Below, piece by piece: positions 9,101 to 18,431 of a stretch of DNA of 64,000 bases. The stretch is from contig NZ_CP079218.1 in NCBI RefSeq assembly GCF_019317285.1, positions 3,844,001-3,908,000 of the forward strand. The letters run 5' to 3'. The number at the start of each line of letters is the position of its first letter. Positions within the stretch are counted from its first letter, which is position 1. Origin of the DNA: Pedobacter sp. D749. Lineage in GTDB: Bacteria > Bacteroidota > Bacteroidia > Sphingobacteriales > Sphingobacteriaceae. The notes under the pieces are model-generated. The model saw nothing but the letters and a program-made list of their open reading frames with translations, was not told where the DNA came from and did not search any database. The position numbers and the translations under genes were made by a program.

Positions 9101-11095
9101 ACCGTAGAATTTAAAGATTTCCAATTGGAAACCTTAACCAAGTTTGCTGAAACCGATACCACTTTGGTTGGTGGCCGTTTAAACGGAACCGCAAATGTTA
9201 AAGATTTGGCCGGTACACCAAAATTTGAAGCGAATTTAACCATCGACCAGTTGCGCTATCAGAAAGATCAGTTGGGTACTTTACGTTTAGCGGTAAACAA
9301 CGATACCAAAAATGCCTTCGAGGTAAATATGGCCTTAACTGGCATACATGAACTGAGGGTAAATGGATTTTATTATACTGCACCTCAAAGCGCCTTAGAT
9401 CTTACCGTCAACATCGATAAGATTGAAATGAAAAATATTGAAAGTTTATCTGCAGGTCAGCTTAAAAATGGTACAGGTACCTTAACCGGCGCCCTTACTG
9501 TTAAAGGAGCCTTAACTGCACCGAAAATATTAGGCGATTTAACTTTCAATAATGCAGGGATCAGAGTAGCTTATGTAAACTCTTATTTCCGTTTGCCGAA
9601 TGAAAAAATATCATTTACCAATGAAGGCATCAGTTTTAACAATTTTACACTGATCGATTCTCTAAATCAAAAAGCAACTATCAACGGAAAAGTTTATACT
9701 ACCGATTTTAAAAATTATCGATTCGGTTTAGATATCCGGATGAACAATTTCAGGGCAATCAATTCTACCGCCGCCGATAATGATATGATTTATGGAACGG
9801 TATTTTTAACCAGCAATATCAAGGTTCGCGGAGACTTGAATCAGCCGGATGTAAACATGAATATCAACGTGAATAAGGGCACAAAATTCTTTTTCGCTTT
9901 GCCTTCAAGTGATCCGGCAATTATTGACCAGGAGGGTATAGTACAGTTTATTGATGCCGATGCACCGCCGTTTAACGGACAAAAAGCTTTAAAGGTTGAT
10001 AGCATCAGTAAATCTCCTATTAAAGGTTTAAACCTTGTAGCAGCTGTAAAAGTAGATCCGGAAGCAGAACTTAATGTGGTTGTAGATGCATCTACCGGTG
10101 ATAATTTAAAAGTTAGGGGCGACGCAGACTTAAATGTAACGATGGATCCAAGCGGAAAAATAAGCATGACTGGCCGCTACGACATTGTTGACGGTTCGTA
10201 TAACTTAACACTGGCCGTTGTAAAAAAAGAATTTAAACTGGTTAAAGGCAGCAGCATCGTCTGGACAGGCGAACCTACTTCTGCAACTGCAAACATTACT
10301 GCACTATACGAAGTTAACGCTGCTCCTATCGACCTCTTAAATCAGCCAGATCTTTACGAGGCGAGAACAAAATTACCTTTCCAGGTTTATTTGATGATAA
10401 AAGGCGAATTATTAAAGCCAACTATTTCATTTAAACTCGACTTGCCAGAAAATGAGCGAGGTGCTTTAAATGGCCAGGTTTATACCAAATTAATTAATGT
10501 AAACCGTGATGAAAGTGAATTGAACAAACAGGTTCTTGCTTTACTTGCCTTAAACAGGTTTATTGCGAATAATCCTTTTCAAAGTCTGGCAGGCGGCGGT
10601 GGTGGTGTTTCTACCCTTGCACGTTCGAGCGTAAGCAAACTATTAACCGAGCAATTGAATAATTTAACCTCCGATTTAATTCAGGGTGTTGATCTTAACT
10701 TCGGCGTAAATTCATCTGAAGATTATTCAACCGGTTCGATGCAGCAAAAAACAGATCTGGAGGTTGGCCTATCTAAAAAACTGCTAAACGATAGATTAAC
10801 CGTTAGCGTAGGAAGCTCTTTTGCTTTAGAAGGGCCTCAGGCACCAGGAGAAAAATCGACTAATATTGCCGGAAACGTAAACGTAGAATATGCACTCTCT
10901 GCTGATGGACGGTACCGTTTAAGGGCTTACCGCCGAAATCAGAACGATATGATTGTACAGGGACAGATTGTTGAAACAGGCCTGGGCTTTACCCTGGTTG
11001 TAGATTACAATAAGTTTAGAGAGATTTTTCAAAAGAAAAGAATAAGAAGAATAAGAAACATTGAACAGAAAGCACAAGATGAGAAAACTAATTAG
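6104..11095 (+). CDS. tamB: TamB/AsmA-like translocation and assembly protein
   Basis: Very long envelope protein (about 1660 aa) anchored by one N-terminal membrane helix (LLWVIASIIILVVGVALSL) with a periplasmic beta-rich body of TamB/YhdP/AsmA type. The C-terminal DUF490/TamB domain includes LKVRGDADLNVTMDPSGKI and the following strands up to LGFTLVVDYNKF. These proteins form hydrophobic grooves thought to move phospholipid between membranes or assist outer-membrane protein assembly. No ATG precedes the helix; the frame opens at GTG 6065, and I prefer TTG 6104, which gives MNKYVRKSLK directly before the membrane segment. The 3' end overlaps the BamA-like gene by 17 bp, so the two are probably co-translated, as in tamA-tamB pairs elsewhere. 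Confidence 0.88.
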   Translation: MNKYVRKSLKILLWVIASIIILVVGVALSLNIPAVQNFVKGKAINYLKNKTKTEVSLESIKIALPKDVVLNKFYIEDRKGDTLLYAEKLAVDISLFKLLKNTVEINNIELKNVRANVKRITPDTTFNFSFLVDAFASDQKKPEEKVKKDTTSTLKFSVDKVSFEDIGINYRDDVAGNDVKLYLGAFKTKIKDFDLANQHYVIKELSLVNTSLRYLQQKPLVKLVQHITNSVDSAEKKQGKLPLIEVQNFVFNNVKVNYDDQISTTKAIATVNDLGLANLKVDLTNSKYSVDDAHLNKSNILFAFKPAPSNDLKKVKDTVAPQKSALGLIIKNISLADNDVQFDNLGAKPAPKGMDFNHLKINQLNLGASNVSYSAAGIKANVKNGSLKEKSGFVLDELRGDAVYNDKQIKLSNFILKTPNTSIENATELNFTSMEDLTKHPERVKLNIALKNTTIGLKDAGYFSTAIPANYRNEKIKINADVNGYLNNLNIPKLQISGLKNTQVDISGNAKGLPDIKKTFLDLNIKKLHVTKGDILVAVPKKSIPPSIELPNVIDAKGNFKGSMTDFNTNLNINTDMGGAVIVAGMNGPKGKESYKADISLNNFNVGRLLKMQPKLGRVSVKANVAGTGLDPKKINAKFNAKVLSAYYNKYTYRNLTLAGNYSNQNISIKSSMPDSNANFNLAAKVNMAGKYPAVKADLNLKQVNLQALNFSPTVLSAAGVVKVNLTTADADYLNGSVDVTGLQLVKDKQRINVDTISIRAKSTATENELTLKSEILSAKIDGKYQLTKVGSAIINEINKYYAFGTVTKVPDQRLRFFVQVYDSKLLKSFVPELTAFKQSQFYGLIDTQKDSLQIKGNFPQVVYGDFKVDTTVLNINNENNKLAYSLTVKSLQSPSVALFNTEVSGEALNNNLGVNIFLRDRQLKDKYVIGGTFQSINKDFKFALDPQKLLLDYQKWVVSQDNYIQFGASGILVNQFQISNSGQSLSINSSPTQPNAPLTVEFKDFQLETLTKFAETDTTLVGGRLNGTANVKDLAGTPKFEANLTIDQLRYQKDQLGTLRLAVNNDTKNAFEVNMALTGIHELRVNGFYYTAPQSALDLTVNIDKIEMKNIESLSAGQLKNGTGTLTGALTVKGALTAPKILGDLTFNNAGIRVAYVNSYFRLPNEKISFTNEGISFNNFTLIDSLNQKATINGKVYTTDFKNYRFGLDIRMNNFRAINSTAADNDMIYGTVFLTSNIKVRGDLNQPDVNMNINVNKGTKFFFALPSSDPAIIDQEGIVQFIDADAPPFNGQKALKVDSISKSPIKGLNLVAAVKVDPEAELNVVVDASTGDNLKVRGDADLNVTMDPSGKISMTGRYDIVDGSYNLTLAVVKKEFKLVKGSSIVWTGEPTSATANITALYEVNAAPIDLLNQPDLYEARTKLPFQVYLMIKGELLKPTISFKLDLPENERGALNGQVYTKLINVNRDESELNKQVLALLALNRFIANNPFQSLAGGGGGVSTLARSSVSKLLTEQLNNLTSDLIQGVDLNFGVNSSEDYSTGSMQQKTDLEVGLSKKLLNDRLTVSVGSSFALEGPQAPGEKSTNIAGNVNVEYALSADGRYRLRAYRRNQNDMIVQGQIVETGLGFTLVVDYNKFREIFQKKRIRRIRNIEQKAQDEKTN

Positions 11096-13394
11096 ACCGC
11101 TTTTATTTATACTGGCCTGTTTAGTTTGGGCGGCTTGCAGCAGTACCAAATCGTTAAAACCAGGACAGATTTTGTATACCGGTGCTGAAGTAAAAATTAA
11201 TCCAGACTCATCGGGGAAAATTGACAATGAAAAACAGGTTAAAACCGATCTGGAAGCCAAAACAAGGCCACGTCCTAATAAGTCGTTTTTGGGTATAAAA
11301 TTTAAACTGGGCATTTACAATCTTGCCGGCGAGCCCAAAAAGCCAAAAGGTTTTAGAAACTGGCTGCGCAGACAAGGGGAAGCGCCCGTACTATTAAACG
11401 AGGTAAAACTGAAATACAATAATGATGTACTCTCCAGTTATCTTATTAGTGAAGGCTATTTACAGGCAACCGTTACCGGCGATACCGTTGTAAAAGGAAA
11501 AAAAGGTAAGGCCATTTATACTGCCGTTACCGGCCAACGATATAAAATCAATAAGATTAATTTTCCTCCTGATACCGGGGCACTCACAAAAATCATCAAC
11601 GCCAACAAAGATAAAACCTTGCTAAAAGTTGGCGATTATTACGATATCGATACTTACAAAAATGAACGGATCAGGATTGATAACGACTTAAAGGAAAGTG
11701 GTTATTTCTATTTCAGCCCCGATTATTTAATTATGCAGGTAGATAGTACTATAGGTAAAAACCTGGTTAATGTTTCGGTTAAGGTAAAAGACATTGCTCC
11801 CGATGCAGGATTAAAACCTTATACTATAAAAAACATTAACATCTACCCTAATTATTCGTTAAGGAGAGATAGTACATTAAGAAAACTGAAGCCGCTCCAG
11901 TATAACGATTTCAATATATACGATGACCGGAACACCTTTAAACCCAGGCTTTTTGACCGTTTGGTATTCTTTCAAAAAAACGAGCTTTATAACCGTAAAG
12001 ACCATAACCAATCATTAAACCGAATGGTAAACGTAGGTGCTTTTCAGGATGTAAGAGCCGAATTTTTACCTGTTGATAGTTTCAAAAACAACCAGCTCGA
12101 TTTGAATATCTATTTAACCCCTTTAAAGAAAAACTCACTTACCTTTTCGGTTGTAGGAACCAGTAAATCGAACAATTTCGTCGGTTCGGAGGTGAAAGTA
12201 ACACAAACCACCAGAAACTTGTTTAGAAATGCAGAACAATTAGATGTGAGTGTTAGTGGTGGTTTTGAAACCCAAACCAAAGGTACTTCTTTAGGCAAAA
12301 ACTCCTTATCATTAACTGCCGAAGGAAAACTAACCTTCCCCAGGTTTATTGTTCCCTTTTACAAACCGAATAGCACCAACGCTTTCATCCCGAAAACGAT
12401 TACGTCGCTTTCTTATCAGATGCTTAACCGTGGTTCTGAATATACTTTACATGCAGTTAAGGGGCAATATGGTTACAACTTTAAAGAAAACTTGTACAAA
12501 GAGCATAATTTCAACCCGATATCAATCAGTTATGTTTCCACTTCTTTCCCTTCTGATAGTGTAGAAAGAAGAATATATGAGCAAAACCCACTCTTAAGAA
12601 CCACATTAGAAAGTCAGTTCATTATTGGAAGTAACTATAATTTCACCTATACCAACCAGATGGAAGATAGCCGAAGAAATAATACCTATTTCTTTGGTGG
12701 TTTAGAAACCGGAGGTAATGTATGGGGCCTGTTTACTCCAAAGGATGAAAATGGCCAGCGATCTATCTTTAACAAACCGTTAACGCAGTTTATCAGGGCA
12801 GAAGCCGATTTAAGAGATTATTACAAAATTACCAGAAACTTAATCTGGGCAAACCGGTTAAACTTAGGTTATGGTTATGCTTATGGGAACTCTACCTCAT
12901 TGCCGTTTGTCAGGCAGTTCTTTGCTGGTGGCAGTAATGACATCAGGGCTTTTCCAGCCAGGACTTTAGGCCCGGGAACTTTTAAGGTTAAAGATGATGC
13001 AATTTTTGCAGATCAGGGTGGTGATATTAAGTTGATGCTTAACTCAGAACTGCGATTTAAAATAGTGAGTGTACTTTATGGCGCTTTGTTTGTAGATGCG
13101 GGAAATGTCTGGTTAAGGAAAGAAGATCTTGGAGAACCTGGCAAACCTGAAACGGCAAGACTTGGATCTGGCTTTAAGCTGAAAAATACTTTTAACGAGC
13201 TGGCCGTGGGTACTGGTGCAGGATTACGTGTAGATGTAAGCATTTTTGTGATCCGCTTAGATGTAGCCTTCCCAATTCGTAAGCCGTATTTACCTGAAGG
13301 ACAAAGATGGGTATTAGATGATATTGCCTTTGGAAACAAAGATTGGCGCAGACAGAATATAATTTATAACATTGGGATAGGATATCCGTTTTAA
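11079..13394 (+). CDS. BamA/TamA-family outer-membrane barrel lipoprotein
   Basis: Omp85-superfamily protein. It begins with a lipoprotein signal (FILACLVWAACSS) if read from ATG 11079; TTG 11061 is the alternative, but it would put six extra residues before the signal. POTRA-like modules follow at about residues 100-330 (RYKINKINFPPD; PYTIKNINIYPN). The C-terminal half is the beta-barrel surface-antigen domain, with the conserved lid-loop region around FFAGGSNDIRAFPARTLGPG and a terminal aromatic (GIGYPF). It probably partners with the overlapping TamB-like protein. Lipidation of a TamA/BamA-like barrel is a recurring Bacteroidota feature. The next gene (YihY) starts 7 bp after the stop, so the three genes form one operon. 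Confidence 0.88.
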   Translation: MRKLIRPLLFILACLVWAACSSTKSLKPGQILYTGAEVKINPDSSGKIDNEKQVKTDLEAKTRPRPNKSFLGIKFKLGIYNLAGEPKKPKGFRNWLRRQGEAPVLLNEVKLKYNNDVLSSYLISEGYLQATVTGDTVVKGKKGKAIYTAVTGQRYKINKINFPPDTGALTKIINANKDKTLLKVGDYYDIDTYKNERIRIDNDLKESGYFYFSPDYLIMQVDSTIGKNLVNVSVKVKDIAPDAGLKPYTIKNINIYPNYSLRRDSTLRKLKPLQYNDFNIYDDRNTFKPRLFDRLVFFQKNELYNRKDHNQSLNRMVNVGAFQDVRAEFLPVDSFKNNQLDLNIYLTPLKKNSLTFSVVGTSKSNNFVGSEVKVTQTTRNLFRNAEQLDVSVSGGFETQTKGTSLGKNSLSLTAEGKLTFPRFIVPFYKPNSTNAFIPKTITSLSYQMLNRGSEYTLHAVKGQYGYNFKENLYKEHNFNPISISYVSTSFPSDSVERRIYEQNPLLRTTLESQFIIGSNYNFTYTNQMEDSRRNNTYFFGGLETGGNVWGLFTPKDENGQRSIFNKPLTQFIRAEADLRDYYKITRNLIWANRLNLGYGYAYGNSTSLPFVRQFFAGGSNDIRAFPARTLGPGTFKVKDDAIFADQGGDIKLMLNSELRFKIVSVLYGALFVDAGNVWLRKEDLGEPGKPETARLGSGFKLKNTFNELAVGTGAGLRVDVSIFVIRLDVAFPIRKPYLPEGQRWVLDDIAFGNKDWRRQNIIYNIGIGYPF

Positions 13395-13401
13395 TTTTTA
13401 G

Positions 13402-14424
13402 ATGAAAGTAATCACCAAGATCAAAAACTTCTTTATTGCGCTTTACCATCTATTTATTGCGGCAGGAAAAGGCTTTGTAGAAGATAGGGTAACTAAATTA
13501 AGTGCTTCGCTTGCCTATTACACTATTTTTTCCCTTACACCGCTGATCATTATTCTCCTCTCTGCAGCCACCTTATTTTTGGGCGATAAAAAAAATGAAG
13601 AAACGCGGGGAAAATTCTTTGGACAGGTGACCGAATTGGTGGGGAAAGATGCGGCAGGCCAGATCCAGGGGTTTGTAGAACACGCCAATAAAACCGGGCA
13701 ATCAACCTTTAGTTTAATTGTAGGTATTGTGGTACTGATTATTGGTTCGACGGCTATTTTTATCGAAATACAGGATAGCATCAATATGATCTGGAAAGTA
13801 AAGGCCGTACCCAAAAAGGGTTGGATAAAAATGCTTACCAACAGATTATTATCATTTTCATTAATCGTTTCGATGGGATTTTTATTGCTGGTATCGCTCG
13901 TGGTAAATAGCGTAGTAGTGGGTTTGGGTTCTAAATTGGCCAGTCTGCTTTCGCGGAGCAATATAAACGAAGTCATTCCGGTTGCTAATGACACCATGGC
14001 GCTGATTATTTATATTCTAAATAACGTAATCACACTGGCAGCAGTTACCGCTGTATTTGCCGTTATTTTTAAAGTATTACCTGATGTGATCATCCGCTGG
14101 AAATCGGCAATAATTGGAGCATTATTTACTGCTGTACTTTTCAGTTTAGGTAAATATCTGATCGGGATTTATATCGAAAAAGGTAATCCAGGTTCTGCTT
14201 TTGGAGCCGCGAGCTCCATCATTGTTATTTTATTGTGGATTTATTACACCTCTATCATTTTATATTTCGGAGCAGAATTTACCCAGGCTTATGCCGAAAA
14301 ATATGATAACGGCATCTCCCCTAGTAAATATGCGGTATTTACAAAAATCACTATAGTAGAGAAAAAGGTAGATGTATTGCCACCGCAACATCCGGAAGAT
14401 ACGGTGAATGCCCCTAAAGAATAA
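13402..14424 (+). CDS. YihY/BrkB family membrane protein (paralogue 1)
   Basis: Polytopic inner-membrane protein of the YihY/virulence factor BrkB family, once mislabelled RNase BN; its biochemical role is not established. Of 340 residues, about six membrane segments are visible. The family signature KLSASLAYYTIFSLTPLIII is at about residues 32-51, and ILLWIYYTSIILYFGAEFTQAY lies near residue 275. It follows the BamA-like gene by 7 bp, suggesting an envelope role. A second paralogue lies at 41835-42809 and shares GAEFT-AYA and the KLSxSLAYYT motif. Confidence 0.88.
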   Translation: MKVITKIKNFFIALYHLFIAAGKGFVEDRVTKLSASLAYYTIFSLTPLIIILLSAATLFLGDKKNEETRGKFFGQVTELVGKDAAGQIQGFVEHANKTGQSTFSLIVGIVVLIIGSTAIFIEIQDSINMIWKVKAVPKKGWIKMLTNRLLSFSLIVSMGFLLLVSLVVNSVVVGLGSKLASLLSRSNINEVIPVANDTMALIIYILNNVITLAAVTAVFAVIFKVLPDVIIRWKSAIIGALFTAVLFSLGKYLIGIYIEKGNPGSAFGAASSIIVILLWIYYTSIILYFGAEFTQAYAEKYDNGISPSKYAVFTKITIVEKKVDVLPPQHPEDTVNAPKE

Positions 14425-14531
14425 TTACCATTTTAGATCATAGCCGTCATCCTGAACTTGTTTCAGGATCTTACCAATGTGGTCGTCATACTGGGCACGC
14501 GGAAATTTAAGTCGAGAAAACAGTTATAACC

Positions 14532-14569
14532 AAGGAAGTCAAGCTTTAAAAGCTTGACTTCCTTTTTAG
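14532..14569. terminator. Bidirectional intrinsic terminator
   Basis: Perfect 16-bp inverted repeat (arms 14532-14547 and 14549-14564) followed by a T-run on the plus strand. It lies between the convergent YihY (+) and parE (-) genes. Its GAAGTCAAG core also occurs in the terminator at 56272-56321. Confidence 0.85.
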
Positions 14570-14612
14570 ATAATGTAAACGTAGTTCGTGAAGACACGAA
14601 CCACGGATATTG

Positions 14613-16484
14613 CTAAGCTACCTCTTCCGTAATCACTTTAGGTTCTTCGGTTACTTCGTCCTTCTCTACCCTTAGGTTACGGATAATGTGTTGTTGCCTG
14701 TCAGGTGTATTTTTACCCATGTAATATTCAAGCAAACTTTTAATTGTTTGATCTTTCAAAATAACAGGATCTAACCTGATATCTTTCCCGATAAACAAAC
14801 CGAATTCATCTGGTGAAATCTCTCCCAAACCTTTAAATCGCGTAATTTCTGGTTTATTACCTAGTTTTTCGATGGCGTTTCTACGCTCTTCGTCACTATA
14901 ACAATAAATGGTTTCCTTTTTATTCCGAACCCTGAAAAGCGGCGTTTGTAGAATATAAACATGACCAGCTTTTACCAGATCAGGGAAAAACTGAAGGAAG
15001 AAAGTCATCATCAACAAACGGATGTGCATGCCATCTACATCAGCATCAGTCGCAATTACAATATTGTTATAATGTAATCCTTCTAAACCATCTTCGATAT
15101 TTAAAGCATGTTGTAGCAGGTTAAATTCTTCATTTTCATATACTACTTTTTTGGTAAGCTCATAACAGTTAAGCGGCTTACCCTTTAAGCTAAATACGGC
15201 CTGGCAATCAACATCGCGCGATTTTGTAATTGAACCCGATGCCGAATCTCCTTCAGTAATAAACAATGTAGTTTCATACCGTTTCTCATGCGTAGTATTA
15301 AAATGCACCTTGCAATCACGCAGTTTTTTATTGTGTAAGGATGCTTTTTTTGCCCTGTCGTTTGCCAGTTTCTTGATACCGGCAATATCTTTACGCTCGC
15401 GCTCCGACTGCATAATTCTTTTCAGTAACGCATCGGCAACGTCGGGGTTTTTGTGCAAATAATCATCAAGCTCTTTTTTAACAAAATCGTTAATAAAAGT
15501 AGCTACTGATGGGCCTTCTGGTCCCATGTTCTGCGAACCCAGTTTTGTTTTGGTCTGCGATTCGAAAACCGGCTCCTGTACACGCACAGAAATTGCCGCG
15601 ATGATAGAAGAACGCACATCGGCCGCATCAAACTCTTTTTTGAAAAACTCCCGAACAGTTTTCACCACCGCAGCTCTAAATGCCGCCTGGTGGGTACCAC
15701 CTTGCGTAGTGTGTTGTCCGTTTACAAATGAGTGGTAATCTTCGCCATATTGCTGACCGTGGGTCATGGCAATTTCGATATCTGGTCCAATCATATGAAT
15801 AATCGGGTAGCGGATCTCTTCTGGCTTATTAAATTTAGAAAGCAAATCGTACAGACCTCTTTCTGAAAAATATTTCTGGTTGTTAAAATTTACAGTTAAA
15901 CCAGTGTTCAAGAAAACATAGTTCCAAACCATGCTCTCTACAAAATCAGGAATGTAATGGTAGTTCCTGAAAATCGTTTCATCCGGATAAAAAGTAATGG
16001 CCGTACCATTACGTTGAGTAGTATCAATAATAGGTTGTTCAGTTACAATTTCTCCTTTTGAAAATTCTACCTTTTTCGTTTTCCCATCACGATAAGATTG
16101 TACGGTAAAACTGGTAGAAAGTGCATTAACCGCCTTGGTACCTACGCCATTTAAACCTACCGATTTTTGGAAGGCATTACTATCGTATTTACCGCCGGTA
16201 TTAATTTTGCTTACACAATCGATTACCTTACCCAATGGAATACCGCGGCCGTAATCGCGCACATTAACCTTTTGCTCCGAAAGGGTAATTTCGATGGTTT
16301 TTCCGGTGCCCATTACAAACTCATCGATAGAGTTATCTACAATTTCTTTAAGCAAAACGTAAATACCGTCATCTTGAGCAGAACCATCGCCAAGTTTACC
16401 AATGTACATCCCCGGACGAAGCCTGATGTGCTCTTTCCAGTCTAATGAACGAATACTGTCGTCGTTATAAATTACTTCTGCCAT
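14613..16484 (-). CDS. parE: DNA topoisomerase IV subunit B (ATPase)
   Basis: GHKL-ATPase subunit driving strand passage with ParC. ATP-site motifs are [10 protein letters not shown] (48-57), [10 protein letters not shown] (76-85) and [14 protein letters not shown] (110-123). The transducer domain follows, then the TOPRIM domain with EGDSASGS near residue 410 and the metal-binding [13 protein letters not shown] near residue 480. The C-terminal [18 protein letters not shown] matches the end of the ParE/GyrB family. The 623-aa length suits ParE and lacks the long insert of some GyrB proteins. It is on the same strand as parC but separated from it by about 11.6 kb, although the two are often neighbours. 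The start ATG at 16484 is followed by [16 protein letters not shown]. Confidence 0.94.
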   Translation of the reverse strand: MAEVIYNDDSIRSLDWKEHIRLRPGMYIGKLGDGSAQDDGIYVLLKEIVDNSIDEFVMGTGKTIEITLSEQKVNVRDYGRGIPLGKVIDCVSKINTGGKYDSNAFQKSVGLNGVGTKAVNALSTSFTVQSYRDGKTKKVEFSKGEIVTEQPIIDTTQRNGTAITFYPDETIFRNYHYIPDFVESMVWNYVFLNTGLTVNFNNQKYFSERGLYDLLSKFNKPEEIRYPIIHMIGPDIEIAMTHGQQYGEDYHSFVNGQHTTQGGTHQAAFRAAVVKTVREFFKKEFDAADVRSSIIAAISVRVQEPVFESQTKTKLGSQNMGPEGPSVATFINDFVKKELDDYLHKNPDVADALLKRIMQSERERKDIAGIKKLANDRAKKASLHNKKLRDCKVHFNTTHEKRYETTLFITEGDSASGSITKSRDVDCQAVFSLKGKPLNCYELTKKVVYENEEFNLLQHALNIEDGLEGLHYNNIVIATDADVDGMHIRLLMMTFFLQFFPDLVKAGHVYILQTPLFRVRNKKETIYCYSDEERRNAIEKLGNKPEITRFKGLGEISPDEFGLFIGKDIRLDPVILKDQTIKSLLEYYMGKNTPDRQQHIIRNLRVEKDEVTEEPKVITEEVA

Positions 16485-16660
16485 ATTATGTTTATCTGTT
16501 CTTCAATGAAAAACTTTGCATTTATTGGCCTGCAAAGCGATGAAGAATTTGTAGAAATAACCCTGACGATTGAAATAAAAATATTTTTAAATACGCTCTT
16601 CAGAATTATTATACAATAATAGATTTATTCTGTGAGGCTCGCAAAAGAAAATATCAACAA

Positions 16661-16862
16661 AAAGATGGAAGAGGTATTAGGTAAGATGACGATGGCTAGG
16701 TAGCAGAGCGATCGTTGATAGTTCATGGCTCATGGTCAATAGCCTAACGGCTAATGGTTCATGGTTTTTATAGGCAATTGTTGATAACCCCTTAAGCTAT
16801 CAACCATGAACCAAAAGACCATAAGCCATAAACTCATCCTACCTCTTACATCTTCCATCTTT
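16661..16862. repeat. Large imperfect inverted repeat (about 200 bp)
   Basis: The left end AAAGATGGAAGAGGTATTAG and right end CCTCTTACATCTTCCATCTT are approximate complements. Inner stretches also pair: TTGATAGTTCATGGCTCATG near 16714 with CTATCAACCATGAACC at 16797-16812. It occupies most of the 422-bp spacer between parE and the permease. It is non-coding and looks like a dispersed Bacteroidota palindromic repeat. Confidence 0.65.
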
Positions 16863-16906
16863 ACATAATTTCCCTATCTTCATCCGATTATTCAAAATCC
16901 TATTTA

Positions 16907-18244
16907 ATGCAACAAAAGAAGCAGCTTTCGCTATTTGACTTATCCATGATTGTGGTGAGTTTGGTTATTGGAATGGGCGTATTCCGTACACCTGTAAACG
17001 TAGCGGCGAAAGCGCAAATTCCAGAATTATTTTACCTGGCCTGGTTTATTGGTGGCTTCGTGGCTTTTTGCGGTGCATTAACCTATGCCGAAATTGGTTC
17101 CCGTTTCCCTGTAACAGGTGGATATTATAAAATATTTTCTGCAGCCTATCATCCCTCTATCGCTTTCGCAATTAATTGTATTGTGATTATTTCCAGCGCA
17201 GCATCTGTAGCGGCGATTTCAATTATTGGTGCAGAATATCTCAGTAAAATTATTTTGCCTCTTGATAAACAAACCGAAACCTATCGGGTCGCCATAGCCA
17301 TATTTACTATTTTAACATTCTATTTCATTAACCTTTTAGGCTTAAAAGCAAGTTCCAAAACACAAAATGTATTAACGGTAATTAAAATCGGAATGATTTT
17401 AACGCTGATTTGCGCGGTATTTTTTGGTGGACAAACCGAAACGATAACTCCTGTTTTTAAAGCAGCAACAGGCACTTTACCAACCTGGTCTGATTATGGA
17501 AAAGCTTTGGGCTTATGCTTAATTGCCGTTTCTTTTTCTTATGCAGGTTATGCACAAACCATCAACTTTGGCGGCGAAATTAAAGAAGCCAAAAAAGTGA
17601 TTCCACGTGCTATCATTATTGGCTTAAGCATTATTGTAATTCTTTACCTGGCCATCAACTATGTGTATGTAAAGGTGATTGGTTTTGAAGAATTAAAATC
17701 AGCAGAAAGTATAGCCGCGATATTGGCCTCAAAAATCTTTGGTCCGGCAGGATTTAACGCACTTTCTGTAATTATCTTTTTTTCTGTAATGGGTTATATA
17801 AATGTAAACCTGTTGAGTAACCCAAGGGCAATGTTTGCTATGGGCGAAGAAGGCGCCCTGCCAAAAATATTCAGCAGGATGAATAAAAAAACAGAAGTAA
17901 TGACCATTAGCTTAACGGTTTTTACGTTAATTGCCGTAGTGATTATTTTCTTTGCGAAAACTTTCGACAAGATTTTAAACTATACCATTTTCTTAGAATG
18001 CATCAGTATGGCCAGTTCGGCAGCCACAATTTTCATCCTTCGAAAGAGAACAGCACATCTTGATAAAAAAACCATCTATACTGTTCCTTTATATCCTATA
18101 TTGCCTATTATTTTTATTGCGGCTTATACTTTCGTGGCCTTTAGCATTTATGCCGACGATCCGAATGCAGCACTTAATGGTTTATATATTTTTGTTGGCT
18201 TTCTGGTAGTTTATTTTGTGAGCAGATGGTTTAACAAGAAATAG
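16907..18244 (+). CDS. APC-superfamily amino-acid permease
   Basis: Inner-membrane transporter of 445 residues with about 12 hydrophobic segments and the APC signature: the helix-1 unwound segment VIGMGVFRTPVNVA (21-34), AEIGSRFPVTGGYYKIF (61-77) and the helix-6 region SYAGYAQTINFGGEIKEAKKVIPRA. It most resembles the amino-acid/polyamine permease group, probably exchanging or importing an amino acid with H+ or Na+; substrate cannot be read from the sequence. It stands alone: the nearest plus-strand gene, the GPH transporter, is 187 bp further on beyond a strong palindrome. Confidence 0.85.
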   Translation: MQQKKQLSLFDLSMIVVSLVIGMGVFRTPVNVAAKAQIPELFYLAWFIGGFVAFCGALTYAEIGSRFPVTGGYYKIFSAAYHPSIAFAINCIVIISSAASVAAISIIGAEYLSKIILPLDKQTETYRVAIAIFTILTFYFINLLGLKASSKTQNVLTVIKIGMILTLICAVFFGGQTETITPVFKAATGTLPTWSDYGKALGLCLIAVSFSYAGYAQTINFGGEIKEAKKVIPRAIIIGLSIIVILYLAINYVYVKVIGFEELKSAESIAAILASKIFGPAGFNALSVIIFFSVMGYINVNLLSNPRAMFAMGEEGALPKIFSRMNKKTEVMTISLTVFTLIAVVIIFFAKTFDKILNYTIFLECISMASSAATIFILRKRTAHLDKKTIYTVPLYPILPIIFIAAYTFVAFSIYADDPNAALNGLYIFVGFLVVYFVSRWFNKK

Positions 18245-18257
18245 TTTCTTCATAGTT

Positions 18258-18292
18258 CAAACCTCGCAGGTTTTCGAAACCTGCGAGGTTTG
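18258..18292. terminator. Perfect 16-bp palindrome with 3-nt loop, terminator/REP
   Basis: Arms 18258-18273 and 18277-18292 (CAAACCTCGCAGGTTT and its complement) directly follow the permease stop. A GC-rich hairpin of this form recurs in Bacteroidota spacers and can act as a terminator. No long T-run follows. Confidence 0.65.
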
Positions 18293-18431
18293 ACGAGGCC
18301 AACTAAAGCAATAAACTGATTGGAATGAACATCCCGATTTTTCATTGGGATAAAATGGAAAGCAAGACTGATCTAACCGATTAACTCAGCAACCTGCTTC
18401 CAAAAAATAAAAATTAATTATAAAAATTTTA

